Shown in pieces: positions 15,738-24,458 of a DNA stretch of 64,000 nucleotides (positions are counted from its first letter, which is position 1; each line of letters begins with the position of its first letter). Where the stretch lies: positions 2,728,001 through 2,792,000 of the forward strand of contig OY759723.1 in the NCBI GenBank assembly GCA_963662575.1, written 5' to 3'. Below the pieces are notes generated by a model. That model did no database searches. It was not told where the DNA came from and was given only the letters and a program-made list of their open reading frames with translations. Source of the DNA: Bin5 sp963662575 (GTDB lineage: Bacteria > Chloroflexota > Anaerolineae > Caldilineales > Caldilineaceae). Position numbers and translations under genes: made by a program.

Positions 15738-18218
15738 CTATTCCTGCGTAAACTCCGCGGTCACGTCCAGTTGGGCGCCCACTATCAGCGGCAGGAGGTC
15801 CTCTGTGAACAGTGCGTTGACATTCGGGTCCGCAAGTGCGTTAGTGATGTCTTCCGGGAGGAAAGGCGCCGCCAAGTCCAAAGTGCGGAGGATCGAAGGT
15901 GAATCATAGTGAATGGTGAGGAGGACAACCTCGTCGGCCACGACATTCAACTGGTTGGAGGATGATGTCAACACCAACTCCGAAACCTGCAGGCCATCGT
16001 AGAGAATGGAGGAGATATTGCCAGGCAGGGCGGGCAGGTTCACACCATACTCTTGCAGTTCACTTGCGGCCATTCCGGCGACAGACGTGATTTCCGAACG
16101 ATCCAGCGTGAGACCGAGCGCAAGCACGGGGCGGTGTTCGGCGTCAATGTCGGGCGGCTCCATTCGCACTGCGGTTACATCGAAGGCGGGCGGCACGTCT
16201 ACAGATGCCGCGCCATCGGCAGGCGGGATCGAGAGAGCGACGCCGATATCGGTCTTTTTGAGGAACTCAATGCCTACGCCAAGTACGCCGGGCGGGATAG
16301 GGATGAGTTCAGTCACGACCTGCTGGAGTGTCTCCATGGACTGATCGGTCCAAGAGATGACGGGGAGGTGCCCTCCATTCGAGGCCAGATAGAGACTGGC
16401 GTCGATTATGTTGAGATCGAGGCGCTGGATGCCGAGGGCCTGCATGTCGATGATGAATTGCGGCTGCAGTATTGACTGACTGCCCAGGGGGATGCCCATT
16501 ACGGCAAGGGCTCCGTCCGCCTTTACTTCAACAGGCAGTGAGGAGAGTTTTGTTTCGGGCGCTTCCTGCCCTGCCAAGGCAAGCTGTACATCGACGCCGT
16601 TAGAGATAACGGGAGGCAGGTGCGGCAGGTACTCGCTAATGGTGCCGATAAAGGCGATATCGTCCGAAAGCGAGGAGATGACGACCACGAGGCGATTCAG
16701 CGCGGCTTCGTCGTATTGCAATGTCAGGAGGCTGCCGGAGTCACCTGAGAGTTCAATAGCACCTGCTGATGTCGTCAACTGGAGGGAGTCCGCCCCGACG
16801 CCGCTGACAATGTCCATTACAAGCGGGGGCAAACTTACAGGCGGCAGCAGTCCGACCAGGTCGGCGAGTGAGATGCCGAGTGCGGACATTACATAGCCGT
16901 CTCTGTCAATGGCGGCGCCGATTTTCAAGGCCGGTTCCATTGCTTCGGGCGCGGCTGCGAAGTTGGGAGCGGCCACGTCGTATTCTTCGCTAAAGGTCAA
17001 TCCGTCCAGCGCGGGCAGATCCAATGACAGGCCGACGCTTGTTGTTGCGAGCAGACTGCGTAATAGGGTAAGGCCGACGTCCACCATGCCGGGAGCTACG
17101 CCGAGAAGTTCAACAGCAACCTCCCCGATCGTGTCCAGCGACGAATCGGTCCAGAGAATGGAGGGCAATGGCTCCTGATTGAGCGCCAGGTAGAGGCCGT
17201 CGGCCTGGATGCTCAGGTCCAGCTTCTGTACGTTCAAATTACCCAAGAGGTCGAGCACATTCGAGGGCAAAAGTGCGGCTGCTCCCAAAGGAATGCCCCA
17301 GACGCCCATCGAACCATCTTCGCCGACACTTACGGGAATGGTTGGCAGCAGGGTCTCCGCGGCCGGTTCACCGGTAAAGGAGACGATGACGTCAAGGTCG
17401 GCGCCGGGCAGTTTGGGCAGGACTTCGGCGATCATGCCGCCCATTGATGGGTCGACGAAGGCGCTGACGATGGGCAGGAGGTTGTTCAGGCGTCGGGTAT
17501 CGTAAGCGAGACCCGGCAGGTCGGTGCTGTCAAGTGCGAGATCGATGCCGTTGGGCTGGGTGGCGAGGGAGAATTGCTCAACGCCCACTGCCGACAAAAT
17601 CTGAAGGGCCATGGGCGGCAGTTCCACGCCAAGGGATGCGCCCAGAGCCTGCTCGATTTCCGCCATGGGGATACCTTCGAACGACGCTTTGCCGTCTGCA
17701 TCGAAGGCAAGACTGCCAAACTGGAGCGGGCCGATGGTCGTCTCCGACGCTGACGCAGTCCTGACCAACTCTTCGCCCGTCCAGCGGGGAATGTTGTCGC
17801 CGGCCGTGGGCAGAATGATGATTGCGCCGAGGCCTATCTGTCGCAACCCGGACAAAGCGGAAGCTCCTTGCTCGGCACCGGGGACATTGGCCAGGATTTC
17901 TGTCAGCAATTCTGCCGATTCGTCACTCCACTTCAGATAGGGAAGAGGCTCTCCATCCGCGTAAAGAAATATGCCGTGGTAGCCGACACGAGCTTCGAGA
18001 ACATCGACACCGGCAAGAGCGAACTGATCCAACATCGGTTGTTGCAGAATAGCTTCGATCGGGAAGCCGAGTACAGTGCCATTGCCATTGGCATCAATTC
18101 TGATCGGAACGGACGGGAGGTTGAGCAGCGTAGAGCCGCCGTCACCACCGCCATTACAGGCGCCCAGAATCAGAATGAAGGCCAGGATAAGAATAATTTT
18201 GCGGAGTAAGGCCGGCAC
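15738..18218 (-). CDS. Lipoprotein built of three tandem A-B double repeats, unknown family
   Basis: The 826-residue protein has a Sec signal and lipobox ILGAC (Cys21). The rest is six related units in alternating types. Type A (about 37-160, 292-405, 558-670) shares the core pattern DG..xVxGIPL, then LDL.I...LYLA, then LP.I.WTD. Type B (about 165-290, 430-556, 698-826) shares a DxDGxxxxxGI stretch, a hydrophobic helix and a final YDxxxLN. The period is about 260 residues. I recognise no enzyme motif, and the repeats suggest a surface-exposed scaffold or binding array. The GTG start at 18216-18218 has AAGGAGG six bases upstream. A terminator follows the gene. Confidence 0.85.
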   Translation of the reverse strand: MPALLRKIILILAFILILGACNGGGDGGSTLLNLPSVPIRIDANGNGTVLGFPIEAILQQPMLDQFALAGVDVLEARVGYHGIFLYADGEPLPYLKWSDESAELLTEILANVPGAEQGASALSGLRQIGLGAIIILPTAGDNIPRWTGEELVRTASASETTIGPLQFGSLAFDADGKASFEGIPMAEIEQALGASLGVELPPMALQILSAVGVEQFSLATQPNGIDLALDSTDLPGLAYDTRRLNNLLPIVSAFVDPSMGGMIAEVLPKLPGADLDVIVSFTGEPAAETLLPTIPVSVGEDGSMGVWGIPLGAAALLPSNVLDLLGNLNVQKLDLSIQADGLYLALNQEPLPSILWTDSSLDTIGEVAVELLGVAPGMVDVGLTLLRSLLATTSVGLSLDLPALDGLTFSEEYDVAAPNFAAAPEAMEPALKIGAAIDRDGYVMSALGISLADLVGLLPPVSLPPLVMDIVSGVGADSLQLTTSAGAIELSGDSGSLLTLQYDEAALNRLVVVISSLSDDIAFIGTISEYLPHLPPVISNGVDVQLALAGQEAPETKLSSLPVEVKADGALAVMGIPLGSQSILQPQFIIDMQALGIQRLDLNIIDASLYLASNGGHLPVISWTDQSMETLQQVVTELIPIPPGVLGVGIEFLKKTDIGVALSIPPADGAASVDVPPAFDVTAVRMEPPDIDAEHRPVLALGLTLDRSEITSVAGMAASELQEYGVNLPALPGNISSILYDGLQVSELVLTSSSNQLNVVADEVVLLTIHYDSPSILRTLDLAAPFLPEDITNALADPNVNALFTEDLLPLIVGAQLDVTAEFTQE

Positions 18219-18662
18219 GAGCCGCCTCCTTATGGGTGCGTAACAATGATAAGCAGATAAAATGCGGCAGCACGCCGCGGACGCGTCAACCGATCACGGT
18301 TGGCATTGTTATATCACGATTCATTCGGAATGACAATGCCGAGAGTTTATCTCTGGTCAACTTTGAACAGACGATGCGCTTGTACTTCCTGGCGGCCCCT
18401 CGCTGGACTGGTCGAGATAGACGACCGCCAAGCTCTTTGGGCACCTTCCAGATTACTATACATCTTACAATAGGAAACAGAGAGACACAAAACCGGTATT
18501 TAGGATACTGAAATTCGTTCTGACCATATAGAGTAGAGGAAGCGTATGAAATTAGTCGATCTGTTAATTCCCGTTCCACTGTTTATTGGGTCCGAAGCGG
18601 GCCCACTGTGTGATGAGTCGAGGGACAGAGCGTATCGCTCAACGGATCACAACTCTATCGCC
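18219..18662. other. 444-bp gap between murE and the lipoprotein gene
   Basis: It should contain the promoter of the repeat lipoprotein. I find no convincing -35/-10 pair, no hairpin with a T-run and no conserved frame. Confidence 0.5.
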
Positions 18663-20423
18663 TCACTTCGCCTCAAGCCCTCCAGTGCGGGCGCGCAGGG
18701 CGGACAGCATGGCATCCTGTTCGTTCCAGGGGTACTCCGTCTCGCCGTAGCACATGCTGCGTTCATGGCCCTTGCCAAAGGAGGCGACCACGTCACCTGC
18801 GCGGGCCATATTCGCGCCGAAGCGAATCGCCTCGGTGCGGTCCGGGACTATGGCAAAGCGGGGCGCGAGGAACTCGGCATGGGTACGGGAGGGCTGCTCG
18901 ATATTTTCGACTTGCCTGCTTGTCTGCATGCTCTTCTCTGCAGCGGAGCCGGCGATAACTTCCTGTACGCCGGCTGCAATTTCCTGGTTTATGTCCGCCA
19001 GGTCTTCTGTGCGAGGATCCTCGGCGGTGATGATTGTGAAATCGGCGAGCCGCCCGCTGACCTGGCCCATGAGCCGGCGTTTGCCCTTGTCGCGCAGACC
19101 GGCGCAGCCGAAGATAGCGATCAGCCTGCCCCCATCCCTGTCTTCGCCGGCAGCTACCAGTGGGCGCAGCGTCTCCAGTGCCCGTTCCAGACTGGCGGGG
19201 GAGTGGGCGAAGTCGACGACGGCCAGAAAATCCTGGCCGGCATTCATGCGTTGCATTCGTCCTAAGACAGACGAAAGGGAGGCAACCCCGTTGCGGATCT
19301 GTTGGGGCGGGATGCCCAGCCCAAGAGTTACGGCAGCTGCGCACAGTATGTTGGACACATTGAACTCGCCGATTAGCCGGGTCTCCATCGGAATGCGACC
19401 GCCCCGCCAGACCAGATCAAAACGGGTGGCGGCGGGCAGATACTCGATGTTACGGGCGTGCACGTCGGCGTTGGGGTCGGTTACGCTATAGGTATATAAC
19501 GTCACGCCATCCACTTCAGTGCGCGCTTGTTCTGCGGCCAACGCTGCACGTAAGGGCTGGCAGCTGTTGTCGTCCAGGTTGAAGACGGCGATACGGGGCA
19601 CGCCCGGTTTGGGCGCGGAGTGGAACAGACTGCGGAAGAGCAGGAACTTTGCTGCCTGGTAGGCTTCGAAAGAGCCGTGAATGTCCAGGTGCTCGTGGGT
19701 GATGTTGGTCAGGGCGGCGACATCGTAGTCGACCGCTGCCACGCGTTTCTGGTCGAGGCCGAAGCTGGTGCTTTCGATAATTGCATATTGGCAGCCCTCT
19801 GAAAGCATCTGGGCCAGAAATGCCTGCACTGTCGGCGCGTCCGGCGTGGTCACGTGCAGCCCGGTTTCCTGATCGACGCCGGCGATGCGGGCGCCGACGG
19901 TGGTGATGACGCCGACGGCGGCGGAGCGGCTGAGAATCGCCTCCAGGATCGAGCAGGTTGTGGTCTTACCGTCGGTGCCTGTCACTCCTATGACTGTATG
20001 GGCGCGGCTGGGAAAGTCATGGAACGCGGCACTGAGCCAAGCGAGGGCTTCGCGGCTGTCGGTCACCTGGACATAGGGTAGGCCTGCATCCTGCGGCCAC
20101 CAGCCCTGTTCTTTCAGCCAGGCGAGCGGATGGCTGCCAACGACAGCGGCGGCGCCGGCGGAAACAGAATGGGGAATAAAGCGATGACCGTCGAGTTGCA
20201 GGCCCGGTACCGCTACGAAAAGCGTATCGGGGCCGACTTCGCGGCTGTTGTCGGTGATGCGGCGCACGGCAACGGCAGGCGCAGGTGCAACGCCGGGAAG
20301 GCGGAGTCTGTGCGGGAGTCGCGCTAGCAGGGTTGCCAGCGGTCGTTCACCGTCATTTACGTGTGTGGATACTCGGGCGGCCTCGGTAGCTGACTGTTCC
20401 GCCTTCGGGGCGTCCGCCGTCAT
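18663..20423 (-). CDS. murE: UDP-N-acetylmuramyl-tripeptide synthetase (MurE)
   Basis: The 586-residue Mur ligase adds the third amino acid of the peptidoglycan stem peptide, using ATP, in the cytoplasm. An N-terminal UDP-binding domain (ITDNSREVGPDTLFVAVPG) is followed by the P-loop GVTGTDGKTTT, a central ATPase domain with NITHEHLDIHGS, and a C-terminal domain with LGRMQRMNAG. The amino-acid selection loop reads EDPRTED instead of the DNPR of meso-diaminopimelate enzymes, so the third residue cannot be assigned with certainty. The ATG at 20421-20423 overlaps the TGA of the propeller gene (ATGA), which indicates coupled translation. A longer frame inside the upstream gene is rejected. Confidence 0.93.
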   Translation of the reverse strand: MTADAPKAEQSATEAARVSTHVNDGERPLATLLARLPHRLRLPGVAPAPAVAVRRITDNSREVGPDTLFVAVPGLQLDGHRFIPHSVSAGAAAVVGSHPLAWLKEQGWWPQDAGLPYVQVTDSREALAWLSAAFHDFPSRAHTVIGVTGTDGKTTTCSILEAILSRSAAVGVITTVGARIAGVDQETGLHVTTPDAPTVQAFLAQMLSEGCQYAIIESTSFGLDQKRVAAVDYDVAALTNITHEHLDIHGSFEAYQAAKFLLFRSLFHSAPKPGVPRIAVFNLDDNSCQPLRAALAAEQARTEVDGVTLYTYSVTDPNADVHARNIEYLPAATRFDLVWRGGRIPMETRLIGEFNVSNILCAAAVTLGLGIPPQQIRNGVASLSSVLGRMQRMNAGQDFLAVVDFAHSPASLERALETLRPLVAAGEDRDGGRLIAIFGCAGLRDKGKRRLMGQVSGRLADFTIITAEDPRTEDLADINQEIAAGVQEVIAGSAAEKSMQTSRQVENIEQPSRTHAEFLAPRFAIVPDRTEAIRFGANMARAGDVVASFGKGHERSMCYGETEYPWNEQDAMLSALRARTGGLEAK

Positions 20424-22210
20424 AGCTCGTCGGTTCCGGAGTTTCCGTCGCGCGCCACCGAGACTCCGGCGACCAGAAGCAGCAGGAAGAAGACCGCCGC
20501 GCCCCCAACCCAAATCGGCGGTATCCGGGTGAGGCTATCGTTGACATTTCCGGAACTGACAGCGGTGGAGGTCGAAGTCGGCGGTGGTTGCTCTCCGTCG
20601 TCGCTCGCGGTAGGCGTGCTGGTTGGCATGTCGTCGGTCGCGGGAGGAGATTGCAGAGTTGCGGTACCGGAAGCCGGCGGAATTGGTGTCGCGGTCGGCG
20701 TATCCGTTGCCGTTGGCGTATGGGTAGGCGCATTAGGATCCGGCGTCGGGGTCGGCGTACATGCGACAGTTGGCGTAGCGATTGGCGCATTGGGATTCGG
20801 CGTTGCGGTCGGTGTGCCTGTGACTGTTGGCGTCGCGGTCAGCGTATTGGGATCCGGCGTCGCGGTCGACGTTCCTGTGACTGTTGGCGTCGCGTGAGGT
20901 GCGTGGGTATCGTGCATGGCGGAAAGCGTACATTCGTCCGTTGGCGTCGCGGTTGGCGCGTTGGGATCGTGGGTCGGGGTGGCGGTTGGCGTACTGGTGG
21001 GCACACTGGGATCGTGCGTGGCGGTGACGGTTGGCGTCTCGGTAGGAAGCGTCGTTGCAGTTGCGGTCGGTGAAACTGAAGGGGTGGAGGTTGGAGCCCT
21101 GGGCAACTCGGCCGGATCCAAAGGTGTAATTTGCGCCGACGAAAGGAAGGAGAAGCCGCTGTCGAGGGTACGCAGCACGCCGTCCTGCTCGGTGCCGGCG
21201 TAGGTGACGCCGACGAAGGTGGACGAGGAAGCCAGACGGAAAACGGGATTGGTATAGGCGGCGCCATTGACGGACACGCGCGTCCAGTCCGGTACACCTT
21301 CGGCCCACAGACCGACATTGGTGCCGACGACGACTTCCTGGCCACTGACGGTCAGGTCGTAGATGACGACACCGGCGGGGAAGGAGGGATCCTGCAGCCA
21401 GTTGTAGCCGTCATCGCTCAGGTACAGGCCGGAGGCGAAGGTGCCTACATATAAGCGGCCATTCAGCATTGTCATGCCGCGGGCGATGATGCCTGGAGGC
21501 AAGTTTACCCGTTCCCAACTGACGGCTGATGGCGTCAGGCGCCAGACGCCGTCATGTGTGCCGGCATAGAGGGCACCGTCTTTATTTGCAAAGGCGCGCA
21601 CGCGCAGGGCGCTCCCGGTCAGGCCTTCGCCGTACCACTCCCAGTTCAGGCCGCCGTCAAAGCTGCGAACTACACCGTCAAAGCGGGTGCCAGCGTAGAA
21701 GACGGTCTGTCCGTCCTCGACGCGGGTGAATAGGCGGCCAACGCCGCTGCTGGGGGTGAGTACCTGGTTGATCGAAGGTTCTTGCCGCCAGGTCAGGCCC
21801 CCGTCCTCACTAATGAACAGATGGCCGACACCGCCGTCCGCGGCCAAGACCCGGTTCCCATCCTGCGGATCGAAACGAATTGAAGCGACAGAGGTGTCGG
21901 CAGGCAGGTCCACGCTGGCGCGGCTCCAGGTGTGGCCGCCGTCGGTGCTACGGTAGATTGCGGCCGGCACGGGCACGTTGAGTGTGCCGGCAACGACGAT
22001 ACTGGGATCATCGGGGGATACGTCGAGGCCGATGATGCTGTTGGAGAAAGGCACAAAGCCGGACTGGGCGAAGATCTGACCGCTGGCAGGGGCAATCAGA
22101 ACTGCAAGTATGGCAAGAATCAGCCACAGTCGGTGTGAAGTCAGGGGAATCGTGAATTTGGTTGCTGGGCGGTGTTTGCCGCGCAGTTTTTGCTGGTGGC
22201 CAGCGTGCAT
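20420..22210 (-). CDS. Surface-anchored Asp-box propeller with Thr-Pro linker and C-terminal membrane span
   Basis: The 596-residue protein has an N-terminal signal or anchor (about 27-48). A propeller follows with Asp-box repeats STDGGHTW, SEDGGLTW, SFDGGLNW and SDDGYNW, and repeated xYAGTxxDGVxR strands (about 50-365). A long low-complexity linker rich in TPT, ATPT and DPNAP runs from about 372 to 556. One membrane helix (WVGGAAVFFLLLLVAGVSV) and a short tail complete it. This layout places a propeller outside the cell on a flexible stalk. The function is unknown; glycan or cell-wall binding is plausible. It is translationally coupled to murE by ATGA, so it is co-expressed with peptidoglycan synthesis. 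GGGAGGG precedes the ATG. Confidence 0.87.
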   Translation of the reverse strand: MHAGHQQKLRGKHRPATKFTIPLTSHRLWLILAILAVLIAPASGQIFAQSGFVPFSNSIIGLDVSPDDPSIVVAGTLNVPVPAAIYRSTDGGHTWSRASVDLPADTSVASIRFDPQDGNRVLAADGGVGHLFISEDGGLTWRQEPSINQVLTPSSGVGRLFTRVEDGQTVFYAGTRFDGVVRSFDGGLNWEWYGEGLTGSALRVRAFANKDGALYAGTHDGVWRLTPSAVSWERVNLPPGIIARGMTMLNGRLYVGTFASGLYLSDDGYNWLQDPSFPAGVVIYDLTVSGQEVVVGTNVGLWAEGVPDWTRVSVNGAAYTNPVFRLASSSTFVGVTYAGTEQDGVLRTLDSGFSFLSSAQITPLDPAELPRAPTSTPSVSPTATATTLPTETPTVTATHDPSVPTSTPTATPTHDPNAPTATPTDECTLSAMHDTHAPHATPTVTGTSTATPDPNTLTATPTVTGTPTATPNPNAPIATPTVACTPTPTPDPNAPTHTPTATDTPTATPIPPASGTATLQSPPATDDMPTSTPTASDDGEQPPPTSTSTAVSSGNVNDSLTRIPPIWVGGAAVFFLLLLVAGVSVARDGNSGTDEL

Positions 22211-22248
22211 AGGCCCTCCCGAAAGGGCGTTGGAGAGGTGGTGAGGAA

Positions 22249-22276
22249 ATTATACGACAGACAAACTATAGCACAA
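22249..22276 (-). promoter_or_regulatory. Promoter for the propeller-murE operon
   Basis: On the minus strand TTGTGC (22271-22276) and a perfect TATAAT (22249-22254) are separated by 16 bases. The transcript would begin near 22242, about 30 bases before the start codon. Confidence 0.5.
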
Positions 22277-22370
22277 AAGCTTTCTTTCTTGCTGTAGGTG
22301 TGTATCTTGTGTGCGTTCAGTATGTGGGGATATATATTGATTGTTGGTAAGGCGGCTGGCGGGTTCGTTA

Positions 22371-22700
22371 CTGCAACTGCAACTGCAACTGCAACTGCAA
22401 CTGCAACCCCTTTTGTCCACGGAGGGCCACGAAGGGCCACGAAGGGCCACGAAGGGCCACGAAGAACTGCAACTGCAGAACTGCAACGGCAATATTTTTT
22501 ATGTGCGGAGGGACGTGGAGGGTCACGGAGAACTGCTACTGCAAGACCCTTTGTCCGCGGAGGGCCGCGGAGGGCCGCGGAGAACTGCAACTGCAGAAGG
22601 GCGACTGCAGAAGGGCAACGGCAACATTTTTGTCTGCGGAGGGCGGCGGCGAATTGCAACTGCAAGAGGTTTTGGCCACGAAGGGCCACGAAGAATACTA
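22371..22700. repeat. Simple-repeat array (CTGCAA hexamers and GGGCCACGAA decamers)
   Basis: Six perfect CTGCAA units occupy 22371-22406. Four perfect GGGCCACGAA units follow at 22424-22463, then decayed copies and a CCGCGGAGGG run at about 22555-22581. The two unit types alternate again up to 22700 with growing divergence. Both strands give low-complexity frames only. It looks like slippage-expanded DNA, with no spacers of CRISPR type. Confidence 0.8.
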
Positions 22701-22965
22701 TTTGTTGTTCACGTAGGGCCAGGAAGGACTTTGGTTGCGGGCGCGGCAGATGAAAGGATTGGAATGGGGGAATCAGGCGGGAACGGTCCGCTTCTGACGG
22801 CAGGCGTCTTGTCTTGCTGAACTGTTTTGTCGAGATGTCAGCGGCTCCTGGTTATTCCCTTCGCATTTGATGAGTCTCCTTTTCTGAAACTTGAGATACT
22901 GGGGCTCGTTTGAGGATTAGTGACTTTGGGATGCACGCTGGGTTTCCGCTTCCAGCTGGTATTGG

Positions 22966-22994
22966 TTGACACACCCAATCTGGCTCAATATACT
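22966..22994 (+). promoter_or_regulatory. Sigma70-type promoter upstream of the kinase gene
   Basis: A perfect TTGACA (22966-22971) and TATACT (22989-22994) are spaced by 17 bases. The predicted start near 23001 leaves a leader of about 200 bases before the kinase ATG. Confidence 0.65.
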
Positions 22995-23199
22995 CAATTT
23001 CAAGAATGTGATTTTCCCGGTATCGAGGTCGCGTTATCCGGTGGCGGTGGGAAACGGGTCGGTTTTCGACTGTGCGTCAGAGCAATGATCGTCAATGCGG
23101 GAGATGGCGAGCTGTACAGATTGTCGGATACAGCCAAGCCCGGCCGAGTCGCACTGGCTGCTGCAAAAGAGAGTACATATAAGAGGGGATGGCTGTACT

Positions 23200-24108
23200 A
23201 TGACCAAGCCTGTAATCACTGTTGTGGGCAGCTTTGCGGTGGGTATGACGCTGCGGACGCAGCGGATGCCGGTCTTTGGCGAGACGCTGGTCGGGTCAGA
23301 CTTTGATATGGGGCCGGGCGGGAAAGGCTCTAATCAGGCTGTCGGCGTAGCAAGGCTGGGCGCGCTGGCTTACTTCGCCGGCATTATTGGCGTGGACAGA
23401 TTGGGCGAGGTGGCGACCGACCTCTACGACCGCGAGGGCGTCGATACGACCTGGCTGCAGCGGACAACGGCGATGGCTACGGGCGTCGGCTTTATCATTC
23501 TGAACGCTGAGGGCGAGAACGGCATCATCCTCGACATGGGCGCGAATGCGTTGATGGACAGCGCATACGTTGATCAGGTCGAGGGGCAGATTGCGCGTAG
23601 TGATGTGGTGATGTCGGTGCTGGAAATACCGGTGGCGGCGGCGGCACGGGCGATGGAATTGGGTAAGAAGCATGGGGTGCGCACGATTCTCAATCCTGCG
23701 CCGGCCACTGCGCTCGATGGGAGAGTCTTGCAAGATGTAGACTACCTGACTCCGAACGAGACCGAGCTGCGCATCCTGCTGGGGCTTGCGCCGGATGATC
23801 CCACTGATTCGGTTGAACTGGCGCGGCAACTGCGGGCGCGAGGGGTCGGCAACTTGATCGTGACGATGGGAGAGAAGGGCGCGCTGGTCCTGACGGAGGA
23901 CGGGCAGGAGGAGGTGGCGGGCGTTGCGGTCGATGTTGTCGATACAACCGGCGCCGGGGACGCTTTCAATGCCGGTCTGGCGGTCGCGCTGGCTGAAGGC
24001 AAAAGCCTGGCGGAGGCGGTTGCTTTCGCCAACCGCTGCGGGGCGATTGCCTGTCAGAAATTGGGCGTGATCCCAGGACTGGCGGTACGGTCGATGGTTG
24101 GGGGATAG
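23200..24108 (+). CDS. rbsK: PfkB-family sugar kinase, ribokinase-like
   Basis: The 302-residue protein has both PfkB signatures: an N-terminal GPGGKGSNQAVGVARLG and a C-terminal DTTGAGDAFNAGLAVAL with the catalytic Asp. An NPAPA motif, characteristic of ribokinases, lies between them. Ribokinase phosphorylates D-ribose at O5 with ATP; related kinases use other pentoses or nucleosides, so the substrate is probable, not proven. The ATG at 23200-23202 opens directly into MTKPVITVVGSFAVG. A longer frame upstream has no homology. AGAGGGG lies about ten bases ahead of the ATG. The gene stands alone, with a strong promoter upstream and a dispersed repeat downstream. Confidence 0.88.
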   Translation: MTKPVITVVGSFAVGMTLRTQRMPVFGETLVGSDFDMGPGGKGSNQAVGVARLGALAYFAGIIGVDRLGEVATDLYDREGVDTTWLQRTTAMATGVGFIILNAEGENGIILDMGANALMDSAYVDQVEGQIARSDVVMSVLEIPVAAAARAMELGKKHGVRTILNPAPATALDGRVLQDVDYLTPNETELRILLGLAPDDPTDSVELARQLRARGVGNLIVTMGEKGALVLTEDGQEEVAGVAVDVVDTTGAGDAFNAGLAVALAEGKSLAEAVAFANRCGAIACQKLGVIPGLAVRSMVGG

Positions 24109-24458
24109 CTTTTAGATTCTGGTTAACTACTAAGCCGCAAGCAGAGCCTGTTTTGACCAACCCTTGATCCCCGCCGCGGTTCAGGCTCTCTCATCGTGTA
24201 TTTGCTGGCATCAGCTACTTTGGATGAGGCGCACCGCTGGAATGACGCCGAACGGTGGGTGAGGGATGGTTTTGGACGGGGCGTTGCGGGGGCGGAGCCC
24301 CTGCACAAGGGAGGGCCGAAGGCCCGACCGCCAAAATGCAAGGTGAGCATATAGAAGAGCAAGTGGAGAGAGAACATCTTTGCTCAATTTAGTCATATTC
24401 GTGTAGTGATTGTGGCTGGGAGGTCAGGTTCTTGGTTCGTCGTTGACAAGAACAGTTG
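24109..24458. other. 350-bp convergent intergenic region
   Basis: Almost all of it is copy 2 of the dispersed 0.3-kb element. A small imperfect inverted repeat (TTGACAA and TTGTCAA, near 24443-24462) straddles the end of the sialidase-like gene. No gene is visible. Confidence 0.6.
24122..24424. repeat. Dispersed 0.3-kb element, copy 2
   Basis: The left end GTTAACTACTAAGCCGCAA (24122-24140) matches copy 1. The interior matches in blocks (CTCATCGTGTATT, GGATGAG.CGCAC, CGAACGGT, GATGGTTTTGGA), and the GC-rich centre (24277-24338) is nearly identical. The right end is decayed (TTGTGGCTGGGAGG). The length is close to that of copy 1, about 300 bases. It lies between convergent genes. Confidence 0.7.

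Larger units (their letters stand above)
22211..23199. other. 989-bp divergent intergenic region
   Basis: It lies between the minus-strand propeller/murE operon and the plus-strand kinase. It contains a promoter for each direction (22249-22276 minus, 22966-22994 plus) and the simple-repeat array at 22371-22700. Frames through the array are low complexity and are not called as genes. Confidence 0.7.

Noticed and set aside
22141..22689. Minus-strand frame through the repeat array
   Set aside because: It is a low-complexity translation of tandem repeats, overlapping the start of a real gene.
22371..22700. CRISPR array
   Set aside because: Units of 6 and 10 bases adjoin directly without unique spacers, and no cas genes are present.
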